Notes: generated from the sequence alone by a model not told the origin. Shown: positions 1 to 8,764, counted from the first letter of the stretch. The stretch is 64,000 nt of DNA from Palsa-504 sp963834685 (GCA_963834685.1 CAWICW010000014.1:310001-374000); one strand, 5' to 3'. A program made the numbers and translations.

Positions 1-656
<656 letters not shown>

Positions 657-664
657 TCGAACGA

Positions 665-698
665 CCCCGGCCTGGTGCGCCAACACCGGCGGCCGGGG
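665..698 (+). terminator. Hairpin after padR
   Basis: CCCCGGCC (665-672) pairs with GGCCGGGG (691-698), with an inner GGTG/CACC stem between them. It starts nine bases after the padR stop. No T-run follows, so termination is plausible but not certain. It separates padR from the ABC genes. Confidence 0.5.
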
Positions 699-815
699 CC
701 GTCAACCTCAAGTCGATCCCGCGAGTGCGCGGAACCCGAGGTCCCATCATCAAGAGTAGCCGGGTTTCTCCTCGCGGGGCTGGATCGTCGCGATCCGTAA
801 CCGTAGGAGAAAGCA

Positions 816-1847
816 GTGAGTTCGACCGAGTGCGCCATTGACGCGCATCAGCTAGTCAAGACCTACGCCGTGCACGGTAACAAGCACGGCATCCGGGCCC
901 TGGACGGGCTCGACCTCGCCGTCCCCCGGGGCATCATCTACGGCCTCCTCGGCCCGAACGGCGCGGGCAAGAGCACCACGGTCAAGATCCTGACCTCGCT
1001 GGCCCGGCCCGACGCGGGTTCGGCCCGGGTGGCGGGCATCGACGTGCTGGCCCAGCCCGGCCGGGTCCGGCACGTGATCGGTGTCGTGGCCCAGCGCTCG
1101 GGCGCCGACCCGACCGCGACCGGCCGGGAGAACCTGATGCTGCAGGGCCGGCTGTACGGCCTGCGCGGCGGATCGGTCCGGGCGCGCGCCGACGAACTCC
1201 TCGATCACTTCGGGCTGACCGAGGCGGCGGGGCGGCTGGTCAAGACGTACTCCGGCGGCATGCAGCGCCGGCTGGACGTCGCGCTCGGCCTGATGCACCG
1301 GCCGGCGGTGCTGTTCCTGGACGAGCCGACCACCGGCCTGGACCCGGAGTCCCGGGCCGCCATGTGGCAGGAGATCGCGCGGCTGGCGGGCGGTGAGGGG
1401 ATGACTGTATTGCTGACCACGCACTACCTGGAAGAGGCCGATCGGCTGGCCAGCCAGCTCGCGATTGTGGACCGTGGCCGGGTGGTGGCGACCGGCGCCC
1501 CGGAAGGGCTCAAGGGCCAACTGCGCGGCGACGTGGTGCAGGTGGAACTGCCCGCCGACGCCGATGCGGGCCTGGTCCGCTCGGTGCTGGCCGGCCTGCC
1601 GGAGGTGCGGGACGTGGTCATCGCCCGGCGCAACGTGTCGGCGCGCAGCGACGACGGCGCGGCCGCGGTCCCGGTCGTGCTCGGCGCGCTGCAGCGCGCC
1701 GGGATCAACGCGTCCTCGGTGGCGGTGGCCCGGCCGTCGCTCGACGACGTGTACCTGCGGCACACCGGGCGCCGCTACAGCGAGTCAGAAACCCCGGACG
1801 GTCACGAAGCCCGCAACGAGCGGGAAAGTGTGGAGGCGAGCAAGTAA
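816..1847 (+). CDS. ABC transporter ATP-binding protein, DrrA (daunorubicin resistance) type
   Basis: Nucleotide-binding subunit of a drug-type ABC exporter, 343 residues. Walker A GPNGAGKST is at about residues 46-54, the ABC signature YSGGMQ near 144-149, and Walker B VLFLDEPTTGLD near 165-176. The ~100 residues after the nucleotide-binding fold match the extra C-terminal domain of DrrA-family proteins ('PSLDDVYLRHTGR'). GTG start at 816 is preceded by AGGAG at 805-809. The stop overlaps the next start by one base (TAATG), so it is translationally coupled to the permease. It acts at the inner face of the membrane, powering efflux of a hydrophobic compound; the substrate cannot be read from sequence. 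Confidence 0.93.
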   Translation: MSSTECAIDAHQLVKTYAVHGNKHGIRALDGLDLAVPRGIIYGLLGPNGAGKSTTVKILTSLARPDAGSARVAGIDVLAQPGRVRHVIGVVAQRSGADPTATGRENLMLQGRLYGLRGGSVRARADELLDHFGLTEAAGRLVKTYSGGMQRRLDVALGLMHRPAVLFLDEPTTGLDPESRAAMWQEIARLAGGEGMTVLLTTHYLEEADRLASQLAIVDRGRVVATGAPEGLKGQLRGDVVQVELPADADAGLVRSVLAGLPEVRDVVIARRNVSARSDDGAAAVPVVLGALQRAGINASSVAVARPSLDDVYLRHTGRRYSESETPDGHEARNERESVEASK

Positions 1848-2698
1848 TGGCTACCGCGCAACTCCAGTCCGTGCCATCGGGCACGGCGTTCACGACCGCA
1901 TCGTCCAGCACCGTGCCGTTCGGCACGACCTTGGTGCACACCTGGTACCTGACCGGCCGGAAGCTGCACGCCCTGGTGCGCCAGCCCTGGGTACTCGCGT
2001 TCAGCGTCGTGCAGCCGGTGATCTGGCTGTTCCTGTTCGGGCAGCTGTTCCGCAAGGTCATCGACATCCCGGGTTTCGCCTTCGGCGGTACGTACCTGGA
2101 CTACCTGGTGCCGGGCCTGATCGCGATGAACGCGATGTCCAACAACATGTGGGCGGGCATGACCATGATCGAGGAGATCGACCGGGGCACGCTGAACCGG
2201 TTCCTCGTCGCGCCCGCCAGCCGGGTCGCGATCATGAACGCCACCGTGGCCGAGCAGGCGGTCAGCACCACCGTGCAGTCCCTGATCATCATCGGCCTGG
2301 GCCTGGCGGGCGGAGCGCGCTATCACGGCGGGGTCGCCGGGGTGGCCGTGCTCGTCGCGGCGTCGATCCTGGTCGGCGTGGTGTTCGGGGCGCTGTCCAA
2401 CGCGGTCGGCATGCTGCTGCGGTCCCGTGAGGCGATCATCGGCGTCTACACGTTCTTCATGCTCCCGCTGATGTTCCTGTCCTCGGCGTTCATGCTGACC
2501 CAGCTGATGCCGGGCTGGATGCAGGCCATCGCGTCGCGCAACCCGCTCAACTGGGTGGTCCAGATCGGCCGGTCCGCGGTCTCGGTCCACCCGGACTGGG
2601 GTGCGATCGGGGTCCGCTGCGCCGGGCTCCTGATCCTCGCGGTGGTGTGCGTGGCGGTGTCGGTGGTGACGTTCCGCTCTTACCAGAAGAACGTCTGA
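1847..2698 (+). CDS. ABC-2 type permease, DrrB-like
   Basis: Membrane subunit partnering the upstream ATPase, 283 residues. It has a short cytoplasmic N-terminus and about six hydrophobic segments, starting with 'PWVLAFSVVQPVIWLFLFGQLF' split around residues 45-66. The ABC-2 motif region 'DYLVPGLIAMNAM' and the 'REAIIGVYTFFMLPLMFLSS' helix are typical of DrrB. ATG at 1847 overlaps the ATPase stop. The conserved pair makes this a two-gene exporter operon; the padR gene before it is the likely regulator. Confidence 0.9.
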   Translation: MATAQLQSVPSGTAFTTASSSTVPFGTTLVHTWYLTGRKLHALVRQPWVLAFSVVQPVIWLFLFGQLFRKVIDIPGFAFGGTYLDYLVPGLIAMNAMSNNMWAGMTMIEEIDRGTLNRFLVAPASRVAIMNATVAEQAVSTTVQSLIIIGLGLAGGARYHGGVAGVAVLVAASILVGVVFGALSNAVGMLLRSREAIIGVYTFFMLPLMFLSSAFMLTQLMPGWMQAIASRNPLNWVVQIGRSAVSVHPDWGAIGVRCAGLLILAVVCVAVSVVTFRSYQKNV

Positions 2699-2702
2699 AC
2701 CG

Positions 2703-2776
2703 CTAGCCAGACAGCTAGCACGGCGGGTGCCACGGGGATTCTACGGGTCCCCGCCGTGCTGGCGACCACTGGCTAG
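2703..2776. terminator. Nested bidirectional terminator between convergent genes
   Basis: Two nested inverted repeats. Inner 11-base arms AGCACGGCGGG (2718-2728) and CCCGCCGTGCT (2750-2760); outer arms CTAGCCAG (2703-2710) and CTGGCTAG (2769-2776). The outer right arm overlaps the stop codon of the MFS gene on the minus strand. Its position between the convergent drrB-like and MFS genes fits a shared terminator. Confidence 0.7.
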
Positions 2777-4065
2777 CTGACCGCGGCTTCCAGTTCTGCC
2801 CGCGGCTCTTCGGGAACCGGGGGCAGCTCGGGATCGCCGCTGCGCATGGTGCGGATGTCACGCGGGATGAGCGCCAGCGCCGACGCGACGACGATCGCGG
2901 CCGCGGCCGCGTACTGCGCCGAGGAGATCCCGATCGCGGTGCCCAGCGGGCCCGCGATCAGCGCTCCGGCGGGCATGGCCATCACCGAGCCGAGGACGTC
3001 GTAGGACGAGACCCGGGCCAGCTTGGCGGGCGGGATATTCCGGGCCAGCGCCACCGTCCACTGCACCATCATCATCTCGACGAATACGCCGAGGCCGAAC
3101 GACGCGAGGCACATGGCGGGCAATGGCAGGACCATGGCCAGGGAGAGCGGCGAGACTGCTATCGCGGCCCCGGTGAGCACCACGAACAGCATGGGCCGGC
3201 GCGGTGTGACGCGGAGCGACACCACGCCGCCGGCGATAAGGCCGAGCGCGTCGGCAGCGGTGATCGCGCCCCAGGCGGCCGGGCCTCCCAGATGCTCCCT
3301 GGCCACCACCGGGCCGAGCACGGAGAAGGCCCCGTACCAGGCCATCAGTACGACGCAGAACTGGGCCACGATCACCCACAGCCAGGTGTGCGAACGGAAT
3401 TCCGACCAGCCCTCCCGCAGTTCGCGGAACAGCCCGGCCGGCGCCGTCTCGGCTGCGTCCGAGCCGACAGCCCTGGCCCGGATCGACAGCAGCATCGGCA
3501 CGGTTCCCACCATGCCGATCCCGCACAGCACGAGCGCCCAGCCCGGCCCGGCCGCCGCCACCAGCAGGCCGGCCGCGGCCGCGCCGGACATCTGGCCGGT
3601 GTTCATGGCCAGCCGGCTGATCGCGCTGGCGTCCTGCAGCATGCCGCGGGGGACCACGCGGGGGAGCAGCGCCTGGGAGGCTGGGTAGAACACCGCTATC
3701 CCGCTGCCGGTCAGCGCCTCCAGCCCGATCATCGCCCACAGCGGCGGACGGCCGGCCAGCACCAGTACGCCGAACGTCCCCTCGCCGACCGCCATGAGCA
3801 AGTTGGCCGCGATGATCACCCGCTGTGGCCGGAACCGGTCGGCCGCCACCCCGCCGATGAGCGCGAACACCAGCGCTGGCGCGATCTGGGCGGCGAGTAC
3901 GTAGGACAGGTCGCTGGCTGAGCCCGTAGCCCGCAGCACCGCGAATGAGACGCCCACCATAGAGAACCCGACCGAGGCGGGCGCGAGAAGCCGTTCGGCG
4001 AACAGCAGCCGGAAGTCCCGGATCGCCAGCACGGGGAACCGGCGGACGAGCCCACCCCGCGACAT
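2773..4065 (-). CDS. Major facilitator superfamily transporter
   Basis: Integral membrane carrier of 430 residues with about 12 hydrophobic segments, of the MFS class that includes EntS-like and macrolide-type exporters. The N-terminal 'IRDFRLLFAERLLAP' followed by 'GGVAADRFRPQRV' (the loop 2-3 G-x-x-x-D-R-x-x-R motif, near residues 72-85) is diagnostic. ATG at 4065 has GGAAGGGA about 9 bases upstream. It converges with the ABC operon and is monocistronic. Substrate unknown; export of a small molecule is the most likely role. Confidence 0.87.
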   Translation of the reverse strand: MSRGGLVRRFPVLAIRDFRLLFAERLLAPASVGFSMVGVSFAVLRATGSASDLSYVLAAQIAPALVFALIGGVAADRFRPQRVIIAANLLMAVGEGTFGVLVLAGRPPLWAMIGLEALTGSGIAVFYPASQALLPRVVPRGMLQDASAISRLAMNTGQMSGAAAAGLLVAAAGPGWALVLCGIGMVGTVPMLLSIRARAVGSDAAETAPAGLFRELREGWSEFRSHTWLWVIVAQFCVVLMAWYGAFSVLGPVVAREHLGGPAAWGAITAADALGLIAGGVVSLRVTPRRPMLFVVLTGAAIAVSPLSLAMVLPLPAMCLASFGLGVFVEMMMVQWTVALARNIPPAKLARVSSYDVLGSVMAMPAGALIAGPLGTAIGISSAQYAAAAAIVVASALALIPRDIRTMRSGDPELPPVPEEPRAELEAAVS

Positions 4066-4204
4066 CGGCTTGATCCCTTCCAGCAGCCGCCGGCCACAGC
4101 GGTCGGCGTTCCTAGCTCATTGACGCTAGCTAGTAACACGATTGAGCGGCAATTTGTTTTCCCCGCTAGTTGTTTTCCCCGCTAAGCATGTGCTGGCCCG
4201 CCGG

Positions 4205-4792
4205 TCAGCACAGCTGGTCGATCCGGGTCCACACGCCCGGCGGGTGATCTTCGCGGGGCAGCCATAGCATCGGCTGCCTGCCCTCGTACCGGGGCTGGAA
4301 ACCCGGATCTCCGGGGTAGCGGCCCTTCCGGTCAGGCCAGACCACCTGCAGGCAGGCCGGCCTGACGTAGCCGTAGTACCGGTCGGAGACGGCGAACAGG
4401 GTGGTCGACCGCCAGCTCGAGCGGACCGGCCGGATCGCCAGCGAGCATGGGCAGATCCCGTCGAGCTCATCCCCGGCTTCGATCACCGCACCGTTCGCGA
4501 TGCGCTCGCCGATCGAGTTCAAGATGATCGTCATGTGCTCGACGGGGAGCCCGAACATGGTCAGCTCCGGGCCCTGGTGGCTGAGCCACAGGCCGATGGT
4601 GTACGCCCAGGGCGGCGCGATCTCGTCGCCGAGCACCGCGGACACCGACCAGCCGACGGCACGGATGTCATCGGCGACGGCCTGCATGCAGGCCTCCGGG
4701 TCGAGGTCGATCCCCTCGGCCATCGCATCGCATTCCGCGCACCGGCACCGCTGCTCCGGCAGGTTGACGCGGCGTCTCCGTGGAGGGTTCAT
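4205..4792 (-). CDS. DUF4262 domain-containing protein
   Basis: Soluble protein of 195 residues. Residues about 30-150 match DUF4262: 'GWSVSAVLGDEIAPPWAYTIGLW' region, then 'ELTMFGLPVEHMTIILNSIGE' and a C-terminal Trp/Tyr-rich half. A short N-terminal segment has four cysteines or near-cysteines ('RCRCAECDAMAEG'), suggesting a small metal-binding appendix before the domain. The domain's biochemical role is not established. It stands alone between an MFS gene and the Clp-like gene, separated from the latter by a hairpin. Confidence 0.8.
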   Translation of the reverse strand: MNPPRRRRVNLPEQRCRCAECDAMAEGIDLDPEACMQAVADDIRAVGWSVSAVLGDEIAPPWAYTIGLWLSHQGPELTMFGLPVEHMTIILNSIGERIANGAVIEAGDELDGICPCSLAIRPVRSSWRSTTLFAVSDRYYGYVRPACLQVVWPDRKGRYPGDPGFQPRYEGRQPMLWLPREDHPPGVWTRIDQLC

Positions 4793-4818
4793 GCCCCCAC
4801 GTTACGAGGGGGGTATGA

Positions 4819-4861
4819 CATTTCCGGGCGCCCCCGAGGCGGCCCCAAGCCGCCGGAAATG
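4819..4861 (-). terminator. Hairpin downstream of Clp-like gene
   Basis: CATTTCCGG (4819-4827) pairs with CCGGAAATG (4853-4861), with an inner GGCGG/CCGCC helix. It lies 18 bases beyond the stop of the minus-strand Clp-N gene, so it probably ends that transcript before the DUF4262 gene. Confidence 0.5.
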
Positions 4862-4878
4862 ACCGCCCAGCCAGGGCC

Positions 4879-5859
4879 CTACCCGGCGGCGGCGGGAGGC
4901 TCCCCGGGCTCATCGGGATCGATGCCGTGCTCGCGCAGCCGCGCCTCGAGGCCGGCCACCCGGGCCCGCAGTCGTCCGAGCTCATCAGGCTCCCCGGTGC
5001 CCTCGCCGGACGCTCCCGCTCCCGGCTCGCCGTCCGAGCCGAGTCCCGGTTCAGCGCCCGTGTCGGCCCGCGCATCCGCGTCGTCAGCGTCCGCCGTGTC
5101 GCCAGCACTCTGCGCACCGGCTGCCGTTTCCTGCTCGACGCGCGCCCGCTCCGCGATCAGTTGCTTCTCCGCGTCGCGCAGCAAGGCCGCCTGACCGAAG
5201 TCCTGGACGTCGATGGCTGCCTCCTTATCCCGCCGGACCTGGGCGATCCGCTCTTCCAAGCTGCGCAGCGCCGCGGAGACGGGGCGGGTGATGCCCAGGC
5301 GCCGCTCGATCGCGCTCAGCCGGTTGTCGATCGTGTCCAGCAGGCCCTGGACCTCGCTGCGCAGGAACACGTTGAGCTGCTGCCGCTCGCGCTCGGCCGG
5401 CGCCACGTTCTGGCCCTCCTCCGGATGATCGCGCAGTTCCTCGGTCACCTCGGTCCGGAGGTCCTTCAGGTCTACGCCGAGGGTGCCCAGGATCTTTACC
5501 GCCACGTTGTCGCCCTGGTGGATCAGCCCCAGCAGGAGGTGCCCGGTGCCGATGTAGCCGTCGCCGAGTTGCAAGGCCTCCCGTAGTGACAACTCCAGGG
5601 ACTTCTTGGCCCGGGGCGTGAACGGGATGTGCCCGGATGGCTGCGTGTGGCCTCGGCCGATGATCGCGACGACTTGGTCCCGGGCCGCGTCCAAGGTGAC
5701 GTCCATCGCCTCCAGGGCCCGGGCGCCCGAACCCCGGCCTTCGTGCAGCAGGCCAAGCAAGATGTGCTCGGTGCCGATGTAGTTGTGGTCGAGCATGCGT
5801 GCTTCCTCTTGAGCGAGGACGACGACGCGCCGTGACTGATTGGTGAACCGCTCGAACAT
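4879..5859 (-). CDS. Stand-alone ClpC N-domain protein with UVR motif, no ATPase
   Basis: Two Clp_N repeats occupy residues about 1-145 ('MFERFTNQSRRVVVLAQEEA', 'YIGTEHILLGLLHEG', then 'YIGTGHLLLGLIHQG'). A UVR/ClpC-M-like helical segment follows near 205-245 ('EERIAQVRRDKEAAIDVQDF'), then an acidic Asp/Ala/Gly-rich linker and a short coiled coil ('LRARVAGLEARLREHG'). ClpC is over 800 residues with two AAA+ modules; none is present here. The N-domain of ClpC binds substrates and adaptors, so this protein could compete for, or deliver, Clp substrates (inference). Such short Clp_N proteins exist in actinomycetes with no settled role. A decayed paralogue lies at 7424-7706. Confidence 0.85.
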   Translation of the reverse strand: MFERFTNQSRRVVVLAQEEARMLDHNYIGTEHILLGLLHEGRGSGARALEAMDVTLDAARDQVVAIIGRGHTQPSGHIPFTPRAKKSLELSLREALQLGDGYIGTGHLLLGLIHQGDNVAVKILGTLGVDLKDLRTEVTEELRDHPEEGQNVAPAERERQQLNVFLRSEVQGLLDTIDNRLSAIERRLGITRPVSAALRSLEERIAQVRRDKEAAIDVQDFGQAALLRDAEKQLIAERARVEQETAAGAQSAGDTADADDADARADTGAEPGLGSDGEPGAGASGEGTGEPDELGRLRARVAGLEARLREHGIDPDEPGEPPAAAG

Positions 5860-5949
5860 GACTGTCTCCGATTCAGGCCGGCCCCTGCCGCCGGGCCCCT
5901 GATCCTCGGGAGGCAGGACCCGACCCCTCTAGTGTGCGCCCCATCGCGG

Positions 5950-6513
5950 TCAGGTCAGCCGGGCCCGGAAAGCGGCCGTCTTGACCCGGTTCTGGCAGGA
6001 CGTGGAGCAGTACCGCCGGGTGCCGTTGCGTGAGGCGTCGACGTAGACCCGGTCGCACCCGGGCGCGGTGCAGACGCCGAGCCGGTCGGCTCCGGAGCCG
6101 CCGAGCACGACCGCCAGGCCCGTGGCGCAGCCGGCCGCCCATCCGCTCGGCAGCGAGTTGTCGGCGGCATGGAAGTGCAGGTGCCAGGCCTGCCCGTCGT
6201 GCCGCTCCAGTTCGGGCCGGGCGCCAGTGCGGATCAGCAGCGCGTTGACCTGGGCGGCGGCGTCATCGATGGCGCCCACGCTGACCGCCTCGAATACGCC
6301 GCGCAGTTCCGCCGCGACAAAGCACAGCTCGGCCGCTTCCTCCCAGGTTGCCTCGCGCCCGCCGCTCGCGCGAAGCACCGCCCCCACCGCCGCCGTCCGC
6401 TCGTCCCCTTCGGGCGGCTGGTAGCCGCGGCCGCGGTCCTCGCCGGGCGTGAGCAGGTTCACCAGGGCCACTGCCACCCCGACCACGACATCCGTGTGAC
6501 TGTTGAAATTCAC
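5950..6513 (-). CDS. CGNR zinc-finger / ABATE domain protein
   Basis: 187 residues. The N-terminal ABATE (stress-induced transcription regulator) domain starts with 'FNSHTDVVVGVAVALVNLL'. The C-terminal CGNR zinc finger is complete: C-x4-C ('CTAPGCDRVYVD'), the Asn/Arg-rich middle 'ASRNGTRRYCS', then C-x3-C ('CSTSCQNRVK') near residues 145-180. These proteins are putative DNA-binding regulators. It is divergent from the methyltransferase gene at 6597, sharing an 83-base promoter region with repeated GTTACTG/CAGTAAC half-sites, so it probably controls that gene and itself (inference). Confidence 0.88.
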   Translation of the reverse strand: MNFNSHTDVVVGVAVALVNLLTPGEDRGRGYQPPEGDERTAAVGAVLRASGGREATWEEAAELCFVAAELRGVFEAVSVGAIDDAAAQVNALLIRTGARPELERHDGQAWHLHFHAADNSLPSGWAAGCATGLAVVLGGSGADRLGVCTAPGCDRVYVDASRNGTRRYCSTSCQNRVKTAAFRARLT

Positions 6514-6518
6514 TTGAC

Positions 6519-6572
6519 CAGTTACACCTCGACACTTAGGTTGTTACTGTCCAAAGAAGTTTAGCCAGTAAC
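6519..6572. promoter_or_regulatory. Candidate operator in CGNR/methyltransferase divergent promoter
   Basis: Half-sites CAGTTAC (6519-6525), GTTACTG (6543-6549) and CAGTAAC (6566-6572) lie in an AT-enriched spacer between divergent genes. The last two form an inverted repeat spaced by 16 bases. A divergent regulator makes an operator plausible; no binding evidence. Confidence 0.4.
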
Positions 6573-6596
6573 AGCCTTTGAGCAGGGAGGCACGGC

Positions 6597-7397
6597 GTGC
6601 CGGAACTTGACCGTGACACCGCACGGGACTGGATCGAGCGCTGGGATCGCCAGCAGGAGGAGAGCCTGCCGGATCGCGAGGACAGGTTCACCGCCCTGAT
6701 CGACGCGGTCGAAGAAGGAGCCGGGCGCCCGGACCCGCTGGTGCTCGACCTCGGCTGCGGCCCCGGCTCGCTGGCCGTCCGGCTGCTCGACCGCCTGCCG
6801 CGCGCCACCGTCATCGGCATCGATGCCGACCCGGTTTCGCTGGCGCTGGGCCAGGCCGCCTACTCCGGCCGGCCCGGGCTCCGGCTCATCGACCTGGACC
6901 TGCGTGAGCCCGGCTGGTCCGCCCGTCTGGACCTGACCCGGCCCGCGGACGCGGCGGTCAGCACCACCGCCCTGCACTGGCTGCCCGAGCACGACCTGCG
7001 GGCCATGTACGCCGAGCTGGCCACCGTGCTCGGTCCAGGCGGCCTGCTGCTGGACGGCGATCACTTCACTCTCGACGTGAAGGAGTCGCCCACGCTGGCC
7101 CGGCTCGACCTGGCCCTGCGGCAGCGCGAGGACCGGCGGCGCTTTCCCGACGGACACTCCGAGAGCTGGTCCGCCTGGTGGGAGGCCGTCGCCGCTGACC
7201 CGCTGCTGTCCGCCCACGTCGCCGAACGCGCGCGCCGGCGCGTGGACGCCGGTCACCACGGCACCGAATCGACTCAGCTCGCCACCCACGTCGAGGCGCT
7301 CACCCAGGCCGGCTTCGCCGAAATCGGCACGCTGTGGCAGCGCGGCGACAACCGCCTGCTGTGCGCCGTCCTGCCCGCCGAAAGCCCGAGCCGCTAA
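6597..7397 (+). CDS. Class I SAM-dependent methyltransferase
   Basis: 266 residues with a Rossmann methyltransferase fold. Motif I LDLGCGPGS is at about residues 50-58, the acidic ribose-binding 'GIDADP' near 73-78, and motif post-II 'TTALHWLP' near 123-130, as in trans-aconitate and small-molecule methyltransferases. GTG start at 6597 has AGGGAGG upstream. It is divergent from the CGNR regulator. The substrate cannot be inferred. The stop codon falls inside a 14-base tandem repeat that joins this gene to a truncated Clp gene on the other strand. Confidence 0.87.
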   Translation: MPELDRDTARDWIERWDRQQEESLPDREDRFTALIDAVEEGAGRPDPLVLDLGCGPGSLAVRLLDRLPRATVIGIDADPVSLALGQAAYSGRPGLRLIDLDLREPGWSARLDLTRPADAAVSTTALHWLPEHDLRAMYAELATVLGPGGLLLDGDHFTLDVKESPTLARLDLALRQREDRRRFPDGHSESWSAWWEAVAADPLLSAHVAERARRRVDAGHHGTESTQLATHVEALTQAGFAEIGTLWQRGDNRLLCAVLPAESPSR

Positions 7398-7425
7398 CCC
7401 CGAGCCGCTAACCCCGAGCCGCTCC
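7384..7425. repeat. 14-base tandem repeat at the methyltransferase/Clp-fragment junction
   Basis: Three adjacent units of CCCCGAGCCGCTAA: 7384-7397 with one mismatch, 7398-7411 exact, 7412-7425 with two mismatches at the end. The first unit contains the methyltransferase stop. Clp homology on the minus strand ends exactly at the last unit, suggesting a rearrangement junction. Confidence 0.8.
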
Positions 7426-7706
7426 TCACGCAGCGACAGCTCCAGCACCTTCTTGGCCCGCGGCGTGAACGGGATGTGCCTGGACGGCGCCTGCTGGCCC
7501 TGGCCGATGATCGCCTCCACCTGCTGCCGGACCGCGTCCAGGCTGATCTGCATCGCTTCGAGCGCCTTGGCCCCCACCCCGTCGCCCTCGGCGATCAGGG
7601 CGAGCAGGAGGTGCTCGGTGCCGATCCAGTTGTGATTAAGGCCCCTGGCCTCGTCTTGCGCCAAGACGACGACCCGTCGGGCCCGATCGCTAAAACGCTC
7701 GAACAT
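7424..7706 (-). pseudogene. Truncated ClpC N-domain fragment
   Basis: From ATG at 7706 the frame encodes a clear Clp_N repeat of about 94 residues ('MFERFSDRARRVVVLAQDEA', 'WIGTEHLLLALIAEG', 'HIPFTPRAKKVLELSLREE'). Homology stops abruptly after 'SLREE', where the paralogue at 5859 and ClpC proteins continue into the second repeat. The frame stays open on the minus strand through the antisense of the methyltransferase down to 6561, but that portion is low-complexity and unlike any Clp protein. I read it as a 3'-truncated copy; a short one-repeat Clp_N protein with a random tail is the alternative. Confidence 0.75.
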
Positions 7707-7737
7707 CGTGCCGCTCCGTGACTAGCGGTCGGGTAGG

Positions 7738-8346
7738 TCAGCAGCGTCTGGCGTAGGCGACGTTGACGATCGCGATGGCGGCCCAGATCAGCAAGACCAT
7801 CACCGCCTGCCCGCCGCCTGTGGCGTGGGCCACGATCGCCGTAGCCGCGACGCCGAGCGTCATCGACCCGAGGGCGATGACCGTCATCGCCACGCTGCGC
7901 TGTCCTGCGGACCGTGAGGCCGGTTGCCTTGGTAGCGGTGCCTGGTATCCGGGTGCCAGCACGGGCGCCTGGTAGCCCTGATACCCAGGGTAGCCCTGAT
8001 ACCCCGGATACCCGTGGTAACCTGCGGGCGGGTATCCGGAAGGCGCAGGATAACCCTGCGGCGCCGAAGCCACCCCAGGCTCGGCCGCCTCAGCAACCCC
8101 ACGAGCCTCATCAGCCTCCTGAGAACCAGGCGGCGGACCGGGCGGCGGGCCCAGCGGCGGGCCGGGTGGCGCGAAGTACGGGCCGAACGGCGCGCCGTAC
8201 TGCCTCAGTTGCGCTTCTATCCGCTTGTCGATCTCCGCGCCGATCCGCTCGACCAGCCCTTCGGCCACCACATCGTCGTAGCCGGGTCCCAGATCGTAGT
8301 GCGCGCCCACGGAGGCGCGGATCTCCGCGTCGTGGTCGCTGCCCAT
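7738..8346 (-). CDS. Membrane protein with Gly-Tyr-Pro-rich linker
   Basis: About 202 residues from ATG at 8346, chosen because its N-terminus then aligns with the next paralogue; an in-frame start at 8424 would overlap that gene's end. The N-terminal soluble segment has 'DLGPGYDDVVAEGLVERIG', then a Pro/Gly-rich stretch and about five GYPGYQ-type repeats. Two transmembrane helices end the protein near residues 150-198, finishing 'IVNVAYARRC'. Function unknown. The tandem paralogue at 8387-8764 has the same ends but lacks the repeat linker, so the pair arose by duplication. Confidence 0.7.
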   Translation of the reverse strand: MGSDHDAEIRASVGAHYDLGPGYDDVVAEGLVERIGAEIDKRIEAQLRQYGAPFGPYFAPPGPPLGPPPGPPPGSQEADEARGVAEAAEPGVASAPQGYPAPSGYPPAGYHGYPGYQGYPGYQGYQAPVLAPGYQAPLPRQPASRSAGQRSVAMTVIALGSMTLGVAATAIVAHATGGGQAVMVLLIWAAIAIVNVAYARRC

Positions 8347-8386
8347 GTGCGCACGGTACAACGTGTAGCGGACCGGGACAAATGTC

Positions 8387-8764
8387 TCAGTTGCGGCGGG
8401 CGTAGGCCACGTTGACCACCCCAATGACGATCCAGATCAGCGCGATGAGCACCACCTGGGCCCCGCTCACGCTCGGCATACCGGTCTCGCCCGGGTGCAG
8501 CACGGCGGCCGTGGCCCCGATGGCCAGCGCCATCGAGCCAAGGGCCAGGAACACCGCCGCCACCCCGGGCCGGCCAGGCTCCCGGACGCGGTGCTGCCGC
8601 GATGGCGCCGGAGCCTGCAGGTGCCCGAACAACCGTGCGTCCACCCGCCGGTCGATCTCCTCGCCGATCCGCTCGACGAGGCCCTCGGCCACGGCCGTGT
8701 CGTAGCCCGGGCCGAGATCACGGTGCGCGGCCGCCGAGGCCCGGACTTCATCCCTGATGCTCAT
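8387..8764 (-). CDS. Small membrane protein, paralogue of the next gene
   Basis: 125 residues. It shares the N-terminal segment 'DLGPGYDTAVAEGLVERIG' and the C-terminal end 'VVNVAYARRN' with the downstream protein, but joins them by a short basic linker in place of the Tyr/Gly-rich one. Two transmembrane helices near residues 68-120. Forty bases separate the genes on the same strand, so they are probably co-transcribed. Actinomycetes carry many proteins with this layout, none with a known role. Confidence 0.7.
   Translation of the reverse strand: MSIRDEVRASAAAHRDLGPGYDTAVAEGLVERIGEEIDRRVDARLFGHLQAPAPSRQHRVREPGRPGVAAVFLALGSMALAIGATAAVLHPGETGMPSVSGAQVVLIALIWIVIGVVNVAYARRN

Noticed and set aside
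6561..7423. Long minus-strand open frame continuing the Clp fragment
   Set aside because: It is antisense to a well-supported methyltransferase, has no recognisable domain and its composition is what GC-rich antisense gives.
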